DNA from: Macrophomina tecta
Taxonomy: Eukaryota > Ascomycota > Dothideomycetes > Botryosphaeriales > Botryosphaeriaceae
Reading direction: 5' to 3'
Assembly (NCBI GenBank): GCA_024180945.1
Contig: JAKSGN010000005.1
Span: 372,001 to 436,000 of the forward strand
Length of the DNA: 64,000 bases
In this document: in pieces, positions 8,280 to 18,615 of the stretch
Position numbering within the stretch: the stretch's first letter is position 1
How the letters are laid out: each line of letters opens with the position of its first letter
Translations under genes and position numbers: made by a program
Notes under the pieces: generated by a model
Told to the model about the DNA's origin: nothing
Seen by the model: the letters and a program-made list of their open reading frames with translations, nothing else
Database searches by the model: none

Positions 8280-9092
8280 CTAACCTAAAATATTACCCGT
8301 GTAATCAAATAGAAAACCCATGATTCTTCGAAAGTCTCCTTTTGTCGCGCGGTCACTAGCTCTTACGCTTCTCGATGGAAACAAAATCGGAAGCCTACCG
8401 TACATGATAAGCCAAGACTGCCTGAGGGACTCTAGGTCACCAACCGTAATCGCATTCTTAGTGATTGCTTGCACAGCTATTTTAGCGTCTTGAAGCTGCC
8501 TTTGAAGGGTACGACCGTCCGCTTCAGACCTGTCGAGCTCCTGCTCAAGGGTACGGCATCTCGCTCTAGACTGATCCAGTTGCTGTTGAAGGTTACATTT
8601 TTGCACTTCAGAACTGTCGAGATTCTGCTCAAGGGTATGGCATCTCGCTCTAGACTCATCCAGTTGCTGTTGAAGGTTATATTTTTGCTCTTCAGAACTG
8701 TCGAGATTCTGCTCAAGGGTATGGCATCTCGCTCTAGACCCATCCAGTTGCTGTTGAAGGTTACATTTTTGCGCTCCAGGACTGTCGAGCTGCTGCTCAA
8801 CGGTGCGAACTTTCGCCTCAGTCTGGCCGAGGCAGTGATCGAGGGTACAGTGTGCGTCTTGAAGGTCTTGAAGTTGTTGATCATCAGCGTTCTTCTGTGA
8901 CTTCGTAGCTGCTTTAGAGTCTTCTTGGCACAGCTTTACATCGCGATAGATATATCTCTGCAGTCCAATAGCTGTTCCTTCGTCGTGGAGGTCCGTTGTG
9001 AGGATATGTGGTTCTGCTGATAGCCGATGGTGCAGAGTAGAAGGACCCGGCTGCGCTTTAGAAGCTAATCCCGGATCTTGGAGGCGCTGCAT
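8280..9092 (-). CDS. Coiled-coil protein with 28-residue repeats
   Basis: The ATG at 9090-9092 opens 270 residues without an intron. The centre, about residues 85-200, is a parallel-looking coiled coil built from near-identical 28-residue repeats (LQQQLDxSRARCHTLEQNLD with a short linker). Each repeat is four heptads, with Leu at core positions and a recurring Cys. The N-terminal third is Gln/His/Asp-rich. The C terminus (WLIMYGRLPILFPSRS onwards) is non-repetitive and more hydrophobic. I recognise no family; tropomyosin- or myosin-like hits would be expected from the heptads alone. It converges with the RING gene, with about 200 bp between the stop codons that contain an A14 run at 8170-8183. 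Both genes lie in the same AT-richer, repeat-prone block. Confidence 0.55.
   Translation of the reverse strand: MQRLQDPGLASKAQPGPSTLHHRLSAEPHILTTDLHDEGTAIGLQRYIYRDVKLCQEDSKAATKSQKNADDQQLQDLQDAHCTLDHCLGQTEAKVRTVEQQLDSPGAQKCNLQQQLDGSRARCHTLEQNLDSSEEQKYNLQQQLDESRARCHTLEQNLDSSEVQKCNLQQQLDQSRARCRTLEQELDRSEADGRTLQRQLQDAKIAVQAITKNAITVGDLESLRQSWLIMYGRLPILFPSRSVRASDRATKGDFRRIMGFLFDYTGNILG
8529..8800 (-). repeat. 84-bp tandem repeats coding the coiled coil
   Basis: Three nearly identical 84-bp units and a diverged fourth are present. For example, CTGTCGAGATTCTGCTCAAG recurs 84 bp apart near 8615 and 8699. The period is a multiple of 21 bp (heptads), so unit gain or loss keeps both the frame and the coiled-coil register. 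Confidence 0.88.
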
Positions 9093-10450
9093 GAATTATT
9101 CCCTCGCGCTCTCAACTGTGGTTATCCACTCTACTCTGCTGCTGTGTTTTGTTATTAGTTTTGTTACTAGCCGGGTTTATCGTCAAAGAACTTACCAGCT
9201 CTGAAGTCGATGAGAAAAAGAGAAAAGTCCTGAGCTTCGAACTCTACCGCTATTACCGGTTATACGGACAAGAGATAGAGATGAGTAGGTTATATATGCT
9301 GTAGCAGGTCAGAATATGTCTGATATAGTAAGACAAGGTCTTACATCTATTCAAAGGTCATCGCATGTCGCAAAATTTAATAGACATTTGACACGAAACA
9401 TTCTCAAACAGGGCCGTGAGGTATCCCCAAATGAGATCTAAGACAAGGAGTCTATACCGGTCCCAAAGTCTTCGAGCAGGTCTTCTTAGTTAACAGCAAC
9501 GGTAATTTTACAAGTTTTATTACATTCTGGTAGAGGAAGTGCTTTGCACTCACCCTTTCCATAACCAAACAAAAGAATCTCGTAACATCCGACCCGTATT
9601 CGCGCCGTCCTTCTGTCTCCCACTCTCCGGAGTGCCGACTTATCCGCTGCTGGAACAATAGCTACTGCCATCACTTTCCGTCTTCATTCCCAACCGCCAT
9701 CCTACCCTCCTCTCCGTCCAGTCCGTAGGCCATTTACCCTTCCATTTCTGAAAGTGATTTCACGGAATGCTGGAGCTATTACCGCCACTCCTTTCACCGC
9801 CATGCCGGTTATATAAAAGATTTTACGTCATGTCTCTGTCAAGGTGCCATGTCTTTGCCCCCCGTCTTCTGCTGTTTTCTCTGCTCCTCCTCGTCCTCCT
9901 TCTCTCCTCCCTTCCTCTTTAAATCACTGCTATAGCTCTTCTTGCTCTCTTAACTTTCCTTACATGTATGTATGTATGTCTTCTCATTTTCTCTTCCTCT
10001 CTTCGTTCTTCTTTTAGCCCTATTGCGTAGCTAACGTAGCTTTCGATCTCGAGTAAGAGAAATGCGCACCTATCGACAGTAAAGGATTTCACCTATCGGA
10101 TGTGTCGCAGATAAACTAATAATTTTAGATAGAGTAAGAGAGAAGTTATTAGTACACTAACAGTTTAATGGTTGTGAAGTATCAGCTGGCCTCCATCGTA
10201 CTCAGGACTTCGGAGGCGAAGGCGATAGGGGAATGCCGAGGGGGAAGAAGGACGGAAAATAAACAATAAGGAGAGTGGGTGTTCAGACAACACGACGTTA
10301 GCGGAGGGCATTGACGTCTGAGCGCCTCGCTAAACGGAGGGAAAAGGAGGGAGGTCCCCATAGCTAATGTGGAGGCAGTTGTTAGACAGTCAAAGGAAGA
10401 AAAACAACATCAGCATCCCACAGCACCGCCAACCGTCCTCAAATCTTCTC
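9093..10450. other. Intergenic region at the AT-rich/GC-rich boundary
   Basis: Only short, featureless open frames are present. Pyrimidine-rich stretches lie at about 9870-10020, with (TATG)n near 9965-9978. A TATATAAAA-like box lies near 9812 on the plus strand. Base composition changes from AT-richer to GC-richer around 10.2-10.4 kb. The right part contains the 3' flank of the proline-rich gene and the left part the promoter of the coiled-coil gene. Confidence 0.5.
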
Positions 10451-11275
10451 CTACTCCTCCACCTTATGCACAATCACCCACACCGGCGTCTGCCCGAACG
10501 GCTTGCCCCTCTTGTCCGTCCATCCCTGCGTTGCCAACGTCTCCGCCGCGCGCTCGTCCTTATGCTTAATCGTGCTGCCCCGATACCACCTCCCGTTGCC
10601 CGCCTCCACGACCTCCGTGATCGCCCACTTATCATCACCCTTGCCCAAGTACTCCAGCAGCTGCTTCACCGTCCACCCGACATCCGCCTCCCAGATGTTG
10701 AAGGGCGGCGTCTTCCGCACGACGACGGCGCGCTTCTTCGCGTCCGCCCAGGGCGTGAGGTCGTTGGACTGGAAGACGTGCAGGCGCGTCTGCTTGGGGT
10801 TGTAGATCATGCCGACGCCGTTGCGGCCGCCGCGCCGGTTCGCGACGCGCGGCAGGTCTCCGTCATCGCCGTCGCCGGGATAATCAGGCCCGAAGCGCCA
10901 GGGTCCGTAGCCTCTGCCGCGATGCCAGTAAGGTGGAGGCGGAGGAGGAGGAGGAAGTGGAGGTAGAGGCATAGACCCCCCGGGGCCGCCCCAGGGACCG
11001 AAGAAGCCGCCGCCGGGAGGACCGCTGCCAAAGTGGGGAGGCGGCGGCGGCGGCGGCGGCGGCATCATGCCGAGCGGACCGCCGTTATCGAAGAAACCGG
11101 GAGGGAGGTCCGGAGGGCCGTCGAAGTAGTCCTGTGGTGGCCCATCGAGGCCGAAGTCGAAGGCGGGGTGAGGGTCGAGGAAACCGCGGAGGCCGTTGTG
11201 AGGTCCAAAAAGGTCTTCTGGGGGTTGGTAGCCGCCGTGGCGACCGTTCCAGGCGTGGGGCGGCCAGTAAGCCAT
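10451..11275 (-). CDS. Proline/glycine-rich hypothetical protein with a conserved-looking C-terminal domain
   Basis: This is a single exon of 274 residues from the ATG at 11273-11275. The N-terminal half is low complexity: aromatic- and Gly/Pro-rich, with two polyproline runs (nine and eight prolines) separated by a Gly/Phe-rich stretch. The C-terminal half, from about residue 150, looks folded (NPKQTRLHVFQSNDLTPWAD, then NIWEADVGWTVKQLLEYLG and GRWYRGSTIKHKDERAAETL). It ends with a beta-strand-like VWVIVHKVEE. I know of no named domain with this sequence. The pattern of a disordered Pro-rich arm plus a short globular domain resembles uncharacterised fungal proteins; a role in binding SH3, WW or EVH1 partners is only possible from the proline runs. 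It is oriented like the Cft2 gene downstream of it in coordinates. Confidence 0.72.
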   Translation of the reverse strand: MAYWPPHAWNGRHGGYQPPEDLFGPHNGLRGFLDPHPAFDFGLDGPPQDYFDGPPDLPPGFFDNGGPLGMMPPPPPPPPPHFGSGPPGGGFFGPWGGPGGSMPLPPLPPPPPPPPYWHRGRGYGPWRFGPDYPGDGDDGDLPRVANRRGGRNGVGMIYNPKQTRLHVFQSNDLTPWADAKKRAVVVRKTPPFNIWEADVGWTVKQLLEYLGKGDDKWAITEVVEAGNGRWYRGSTIKHKDERAAETLATQGWTDKRGKPFGQTPVWVIVHKVEE

Positions 11276-12257
11276 TTAGTCTGGCGGCAGGGAAGGTAGG
11301 GGGTCTTGATGGGAGGATGGAGGTGGAATGAGGTGGTGTAGCAGGAGTTATTTCAAGGGATATTTTGGGGCAAGGTAATGAAAAGGGGGTGTTGATGGGT
11401 GCTCTGACTTCACTGAGCCTGGAAACAGAAGAGGGAGGCTGGAGAAATTTTGAGAGATGTTTATGTATGCTATCGAAGATTATGGTCCTTCTCGTACCGC
11501 TAAATAGATGCTCTGAACGAACAGAGGTGGTGCACCAGGACGAGCTGTCGTGGCCACAACGTCAGAAGGTCTGGTGTCCTCACGCTTTGTTCTAGCCTCT
11601 CGTGACTGCGAATGAACGCGCCACAGTATGTTTGCTGGCCAAGAAAAAGACATTTGATTCCCTTTCATTTCCGTTTCCCTCTTTGTTGCTGGCAGTTAAC
11701 GTAGCTAGTCATCGGATGCCTTTCGCTCGTCCGTTGGCCAGAAAATGTGCGCCACAAACTTCTGAAGTCCCAAACCATCAGCCTGCTATGCTCGTCGTCC
11801 ACGCAGCGCAGGTTCCTGGTTGCGCTCAAGTTATGTTTGCTCAGTCCCGTCAGCCGTCGACCCGATGATGCTCGTCATGCTCTTTGCCTAGTGACTAAGG
11901 GATACATGGACATTCATTGACCATTGAGGAAGCAGCTCACGGTGCGTTGGCACGAGCTGTGAAAACACGCCACTAATTTAATGTCTAGAACCCCATGTAG
12001 AGTCAAATACCTCATACTGGGCGCTGCCTGCGCGAAATCGGTGATCCACATCGTTAGAAACAGGAACAAACAATAATTCAACAGACAACCGACATCTTCA
12101 CGCGAAAGAGTATTCTTGCAATAGCCATACTGCAATTTGAAGATGTAGATAGAGGATATCCTCAATAAATATGATTCGTCAACCAACGACATCTCAAGAA
12201 CGGAGAATAATTGGATCCCACACTCTACCATTCCATTTTCCCACGCTCTACCCTACC
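11276..12257. other. Intergenic region between the Cft2 3' end and the proline-rich gene
   Basis: It contains the likely promoter of the proline-rich gene (right next to 11276, A/G-rich) and the 3' flank of Cft2. Frames such as 11602-11868 and 11914-12231 have no convincing protein character. A short CTACC repeat at about 12244-12260 overlaps the Cft2 stop codon. Confidence 0.5.
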
Positions 12258-15200
12258 CTACCCTCCAGCGACAACAGCCAACCCCTCATAAATCTTTCTC
12301 TTAACAGCATAAAACGTGCCATCCGGTCTCCCCGGCCCCATGACCCCGAACCCGCTGCTCTCGACTTCAATCTTGCCCGTCCCGCTCTTCCGCACAACCA
12401 CCGACCCGTTGATCAGCAGCGTGCCTTCACCACGAAATTCTGCAGCAAAGCCGGAGCTCTGCATAATTTTGCGCAAGTCCGCGAGACGCAGGTCGCCGAC
12501 GTGGAGGGGTTGGGCGACGGAGCGCGTGGCGGCGGCCATGCTCGCGGGGACGACATCAAGGACGGGAGTGGCCTGCTTTTCTTCTCCGTCCTTTTCCTCG
12601 GCTGATGATGCTTCCTGGCCATCGCCCTTTGTGGCCTTGATCTTCTTCTTGGCGCTGCCGTCGCCATCGTTTTCTTCAGTGGGCAGCTGTGCCTCCAAAC
12701 GGCCAGTGATGGCAACAACGCCGAGCCCTTTGACATTCTGCCAGCGCAGGCGGCGGACGATGTTCTGGCTGAGCCTGACCGTCCAGGCGTTTGTGTCGAC
12801 GCTGGCATCTACGGTGAGACCGATTGTCGGCGTAAAAACGTCGATAGCACTCTCCGATGTGTCGGCGGTCGCAGCTTCGATCAGCTTCCGGCAGTCTGCT
12901 GCCAAGGCCAACGTCTCCTCCTGTTCGCCAGCGATGAGGATGAGCTTGCGTGGGCGGATCATTGGAATCAGCAGCTGCAGACTTCGCTTGTCGTGCAGAC
13001 CCGAAAAGTCCACAAAGGCGATTCTGCACTCCACTCGCACAGTTTCTTTGGAGAAAACCACCTTGGATGGACCAGCAACGACCTCTTCTGAAGCTTCATC
13101 CTCAGACTCTGCCGAATCATCGTTTTCACCCTGTTCGTCATTGTTGGCGCTGTCCTGCATCGAGTCGTCCTGTTGTCTGCGGCGTTTGATGCTCCCGTTG
13201 GCGGCTTGACGTTTGCCCGAGCCGGACTTCCCTGCTTGTTCGTCCCACTTGCGTTTCTGGCCAACGCCGGAGTCCTTCTGTGTAGAGCCGTTGCGCATGT
13301 CCTGGCCGTCCACATCGTCTCTCTCTTCGGCGCGAAGGTACTCCTCGGGTCTGATTAGGTCTCCGAATTCATCGGCACGTTTTCGCTTCGCGACGTAGGG
13401 GAACATCTTTTCTCTTCCTTTCTTGCCTCTGGTATCGTAGTCGTGGACGTTTTTGCGCCGCAGCAGGATGTTGATGCCGAGTTCTGCATCACTCAGGCCC
13501 AGTTTATGCCGAGCGTGGGTCATTGCGGCCGAAATGTTCAGCGACTTGCCTTGGTGCTCATTATCCGATTCTTCGGAGGATTCCGATGTGGTTGACGAGC
13601 GATCATCGATAACATCTGCAGAAGTCTCCAGCGTGGTCGCCCCATCTGCCTGTAAGGTGGTGTGCAATTGACGCTGCTGCGCAAGAAATTGCTGGTATAG
13701 AGGGACTTCGTTGCCTTCCAGTGGTGCTGCCTGGACCACCTCCACCGTGGCTTCAGTACCGGCAGCATGCTGAGGCGATGGATTCTCGGCAGACTCATTT
13801 GCACCGCTGCGTTCAGCCCAAAGCTCGTAGAGTAATCGCCCCAAACCCTTCTTCGAATCGGACGGCTGTGCGATCCGCTCAGTCAGGATGACCAGGTTAC
13901 GGCTATCCGCGGCGAGGGTGCGTACGGCCTCCTTGGAGAAGCCCCATTCTAATGAGACATCGCTAGCCAATATGACCTTCGGACCTTCTGCAGCGAGCAT
14001 GCGGCTAACCTGGGTCCTGCGTTCGACGAGCCTCAAGGATCGGAAGTCGAAGGGCGCATTGGGCTTCTTCGCGTCCTCCTTGCCCTCTTTCAACCTGCCC
14101 GAGCCTTGCTGGGTCCTCGAGCGCTTGTTGTCATCTGTACCCTGTCCACTGCTCGCTGCCTCGAATTCCCGGACAATGCCCTCGTCCATCCACTCGAGCA
14201 TACTCCTCGCGTATCGCATCGTTGCTGCACAAGTGCGGCTGGCGAGATAGAGCGGCGCGTTCCCGAATGACTGCGCATCCGCTTGCCAAGCATTCTCCAG
14301 CAAATAAGCCAACTCCAGGACGCGTGCGCTGGAATCCGAGGGGATCAGAACGGAGCCTCCGTTGCATACTGTTTCCTTGATCATTTCCAAGAGCAGTTCA
14401 TCGCGTTTCTGTCTGCCACCCGCTAGAGCAATGCGCTCGGCTCCTCTGCTGCTGCAGACCATAGCGGTGGGACGGCGCAGCTGCTCAATGACCTCGGCGC
14501 CGCCGGCACCAGAGCCACCCAACCAAGCAGCGCCCGACAGAACATGCTCCCTAGCCTGGTTCCAGTCCACGGCATATACGATAGACTCCAAGCCATGCTG
14601 AATATGCCATATGGTGCCACCCAGCGTATGCCCAGCACTGTATGCGGTGATGGTTAGGCCATTCAATGGGGGCGAGAATGGCGAGGGAAGCGGCTGGTGT
14701 GGTTGCGAATACTTCAGTCCGTGAATGAGCGAGAAATAATTGGCGATCTCTTCGGTGGTGGGGGGCTGCAGGAGGATGTTCGGATGGTTCCCGCCCTGGA
14801 GGGCTGGGAAAGAATAAGCAGAATCTGACAAGGCGGCTTCGGGGATGATGGACGAGGCTAGCGGGGTGGAGGTATAGAGGTCCTGGAGAAGGGTGCGGCC
14901 GAGAGAGATGACGGGAGTGGTGGCGTAGATAGGTATGCGCGTGAAGAGTGGGAAGTGCTTGCAGCAATGGGCGAAGGCACCGAGGTGAGCGGTCGTTGCA
15001 TGGGTGAGGAGGACGCAGGAAAGGGTGGGAATTTGCCTACAGAGCCACAGTTAGCGCCAGTCCATGGGCTCTGGATAAAGCAAGCTCCGGGGGGCAGCTC
15101 GCGGGCGGGCCAGCTCATGGTACGCATTCGTACCTCTCGAGCTCCTTGAGCTTCTCGGCGTCGAAGGTTTCATCCCAGCCAACGTCAATGAGGATCTTGA

Positions 15201-15279
15201 TGCCGCCGTCCAGCTCGAGCAGGGACTGTGACGCGGTCGAAGTGGACTGCGCGCCGAGGAGGGGAGTGAAGTTGAACAT
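12258..15279 (-). CDS. CFT2: Cleavage and polyadenylation specificity factor subunit 2 (CPSF100/Cft2)
   Basis: Exons are 15279-15134 and 15036-12258, giving 974 residues. The 97-bp intron starts GTACGA, has a GCTAAC branch point and ends CTGTAG. The N terminus MFNFTPLLGAQSTSTASQSL and the stretch IPTLSCVLLTHATTAHLGAF are hallmark CPSF100 sequence. The protein has a metallo-beta-lactamase fold (about 1-250) interrupted by a beta-CASP domain (about 250-530). The catalytic HxHxDH motif of CPSF73 is degenerate here (H61-A-T-T-A-H66: the middle His and Asp are lost), as expected for this non-catalytic partner of Ysh1/CPSF73. Two long acidic, Ser/Glu/Lys-rich segments interrupt the C-terminal half, and the final domain ends near the stop. 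It acts in the nucleus in pre-mRNA 3'-end cleavage. The start codon is in a good context (GCCATGT). Confidence 0.95.
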
Positions 15280-18200
15280 GGCTACGGCGCGGGACGAGCG
15301 CAGGCACACGGAAGCAAACTACCAAGCAAGGCGCATAGCAAGGGCAGTGGCGGTAGGTGCGGCCGGGACGCTGGCAAAGCTACTGCTACAAGGTGGGGTG
15401 GGGTGGCCGCGACGCGCGCGAGCAGGTGAAGACGGCGACGCTTGCTTTGGCTTTGGTGTTGCAGCCGCAAGCCGCACGTCGTCGCGTTTCCGGGGCGGCC
15501 CGTGCGCGTCTGCTCTGCCGCGCTGGGTGCAAACAAGGCAGCCGTGCGTTGGTGCCTGCCGGGGTTGAGCCTGCGCTTCCCTTTTGGGCGTAGGGCCAGC
15601 TCGGAGGGCTGGTGCCATGTCATTCTTTAGCTCTGGCTCTCTATTTCAACTTCTAAACCGCCTCACTGGCCCCCTCTCGTCGTTCGACCTCGCGTGCAGT
15701 ACCGATTGGTCCCGGCCGCGTCCTGATGATCCTGCCACATCCTCGGTCGCAATTGCCTCCAGCTCATCCGGCTGCCTCGCCTCGCCTGCGCCATCTTGAC
15801 GCCCGCTCCACGCCGGGGATTGACGACGCCGATCCGTCCGGGGCTGCCATCCGCATATGAACCTTCATAAAATCCGACATGGGTGCTTGCTGAGAGCCAG
15901 ATAAGCGGCCCCTGGCCGAGATCCATGTCTCCTTCTGTCGGTGTCGCTTTCCCACCGGTGGCTTGCTCCTAGCTCCTGCTGAAGGCCGCAATTGACCTGT
16001 CATGTCGACACCTGCTACAGGGGACCGTCGATCGCCATGTGTGCGCCTCAACCACGTCTCTCTCTCCAGCTGCTCCTCTGCATAGAGCAGACGCCTTCAC
16101 ACCGCTCGGCAAACAATGCCCGGTGTCAGCATTGACGCCACTTGGCGCCCCCCCCCCCCCTCCTTGGCCATTTCTCGCTCTTGCGAACTGCTGCATTTGA
16201 GGCGGCCTGAAGCGAGCCGTTAACCTTTTGTGACGGGGGCGCAGGAGCCTGTTCCAGACCCGGTCCTCTGGCGTGGTACACGGCCAGCACAGCCAAAATA
16301 ACGCCTTCAGCCATTGCCGATGCTGCATGCGATCGCGAGCGTCGTGCTCCTGGCTCCAGCACCAAACGAGATGGCGCCGTGGTACGTGCTGGCCTGGCAC
16401 GTCCCGACTCCCCGCAGCTTACGGGCACTCGTCCAGCACACGTACTGGCCGAGGGGCCGCAATTCAGGCTCGATTTGGTCAGGGTGGACACCGGTTCGGG
16501 GATCTCCATTGTCTCATCGTCAGTCAGATCCTGCTATGCCGCCATCGGTGTTGCAGCACTGCCAGTCTCTCACCGGCCCTGCTGCCTGCAAACGGGCTTG
16601 AGCCGGTATGCTACAGCTCACATTCCTGTCTCCAGCCCTTTTCTGTCATCCCTGCAAAACGCATGGCCAGGACCCTAAGGAGAGGACGGGCCCGGGCACT
16701 ACCATCTTCGAGGCCCAGCGCATCGGATTTGCTGCATGCTGCTCAGGAAGTCAATTGCGGAGCGCAAACACTCTCCACGACGTGGCCCTGCCAAGCCTCG
16801 GGCGCGTCGGACGGGTGCGTCTCCGAGGTTCGGTAGCACAGCAGAGCGACATGCGCAATACCTACACAGTATGGCTGACATGAACCGTTTTCGTGCAACC
16901 ATTCGCTTGGAGAAGGAGACTGCAAGGAGAGTCCGGCTAGCCACCTCATCTGCCCATGCCGTGCGGCCACCTCCACACGGACGACGCTGTGACTACGCGG
17001 GTCTGTGGAGAGCAGACGTTGCCCCCGTGAGCGGAGCATCTTCCGACGTGTGGAGCCCGGCCAATGGACAGCGAATATCTGCATCCTGAGGTCATCGTCG
17101 TACCATCACCCAACGCTTGTCTCGACAGCGCAGACGACGCCCACGTGCGGCAGCGCTGGACTTGGCTCGTCGGTCGGCCGCTGCCCTACGCCTTTTGCCG
17201 TGCGCGGTGCGCCATCGCGACGGCATGTAGGCGTGGGTTGATTTGGCAAAGAGCGGGCGACCAATGCGCCCCGCACGCGCGGACAGCGTTTCAAACGTTT
17301 GCACTAGAGAGCGAGAGCAGGAAGGAGACTCAATGCGGGATGGCAGTGCGAGATGGAGGGCAAGCACTCGACGCATGTGACGCATCTGGTAGCCATCGCC
17401 ACAGGAGGCCGTCTGTTCTGTAGGCGGTATATCGCCGCGGGATTGTATGGGCTATGCTGGCACTAAATAGCACTGGGGGAGTCGGAGGCCGAAGTGGCTT
17501 GGGTTGCTCGGTCCGGCCGCGTGTCAGCCGACAGCGCTTTCACAATCCCATCACACGCCCAGCACGCCCGCAAACACTAGATCGCGCTCATGGACAGCGT
17601 TGTTCAGGCGGCCGACGGACGGCGGCGGCGTTTAGGGCTGGGCACTTGCGGCAAGCAGCGGATGGCGTGGGCGGGATGACTGGCGGGCCTGGAGGGCGCC
17701 GTCAACGACAGCGGCGGCCATGTTACACGGGATCTCTGGACGAGTGGTGACCTCGAGACGCGGGTAGTGCCGGGTAGCAGGAAACAAGCCGTGCGCCGGA
17801 CATGATCCCCGGGATCTGCAGCGAGGCGCGGGCGGGTGCTGCTGGTGCGCGTCAACGACGGGTTGCGGCGGGCTTGCTGGAGTCGTGGTGACGGCGGGCG
17901 CCGGGCATGGATGTGCGTGGCGGGCTGTGAGGCAGTTGAAGAGAGCAGCATTGGAGATCAGCAGGCGGCGGAAAATGCGCCGGGATGTCGCTGCGTGGGC
18001 ACGAGCGGGTACGCGACGTTAGCCAAAAGTCAGTGGGCGATCGGCCCTTTTGCGCTCTTCGCTGCCCGCGCTCTTCGCCCACAGCATCGCCCCCGGCCGC
18101 CTCCACCCGCGCCCACCTGCCAGCCAGTTGGGCAATGAGCGCCGCCCTGAGATCGCAAAGATTGGCGACTGCCTGCGCCCGCGAACCCCACACCCGCGCC

Positions 18201-18615
18201 ACCTGCCGCGCCCGAGGCCCATCCCACCCTCACCAAGATTGCTCTCCCGGCCCAGCCTAGCCGCTTCGGGCACGCACCTGCGCCCGCTGCTCCCTGCCCG
18301 CGAACCTGTCCACCCCCCGCCTGCGTTTCGCCAGCCAATTTATCACTGGCCGCTGATCCGCTCGCCATAAGCAGCCTGCCGACTCGCGCCCTCCACACCT
18401 GCTCACGCTCAGTCATCCCCAGCCCAGGTCACACCTCTACATAATCCGGTGCTCGCCGACTCCGCGCGCGCCCCACGACCACGCCGACCTCCGCCGCCGC
18501 CGCCAGGTGACGCGCCTGCGATCCGCCAGCGCGAGGTTGCTCTTCTGCCTTCGCCTGCTGCCGAGAGCATATCTGATGCCCACCGGCCTCTCTCCGCCCG
18601 TCCAATTCACCCCAT
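15280..18615. other. Long divergent intergenic region between Cft2 and the Zn2Cys6 regulator
   Basis: The 3.3 kb of GC-rich sequence contain many overlapping open frames on all strands (up to 187 codons). They are Arg/Pro/Ala-rich and lack domains, which is what random GC-rich DNA gives. It must hold both divergent promoters. A C-tract lies at about 16150-16161. The last 500 bp before 18616 are strongly C-rich, typical of fungal promoters and leaders. Confidence 0.5.

Noticed and set aside
12244..12266. CTACC repeats as telomere-like sequence
   Set aside because: Only about three units, in the 3' end of the Cft2 gene, and not the TTAGGG type usual in filamentous fungi.
16273..16836. 187-codon plus-strand frame between Cft2 and the Zn2Cys6 regulator
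   Set aside because: Arg/Ser/Cys-rich random translation with overlapping frames on the opposite strand; no domain.
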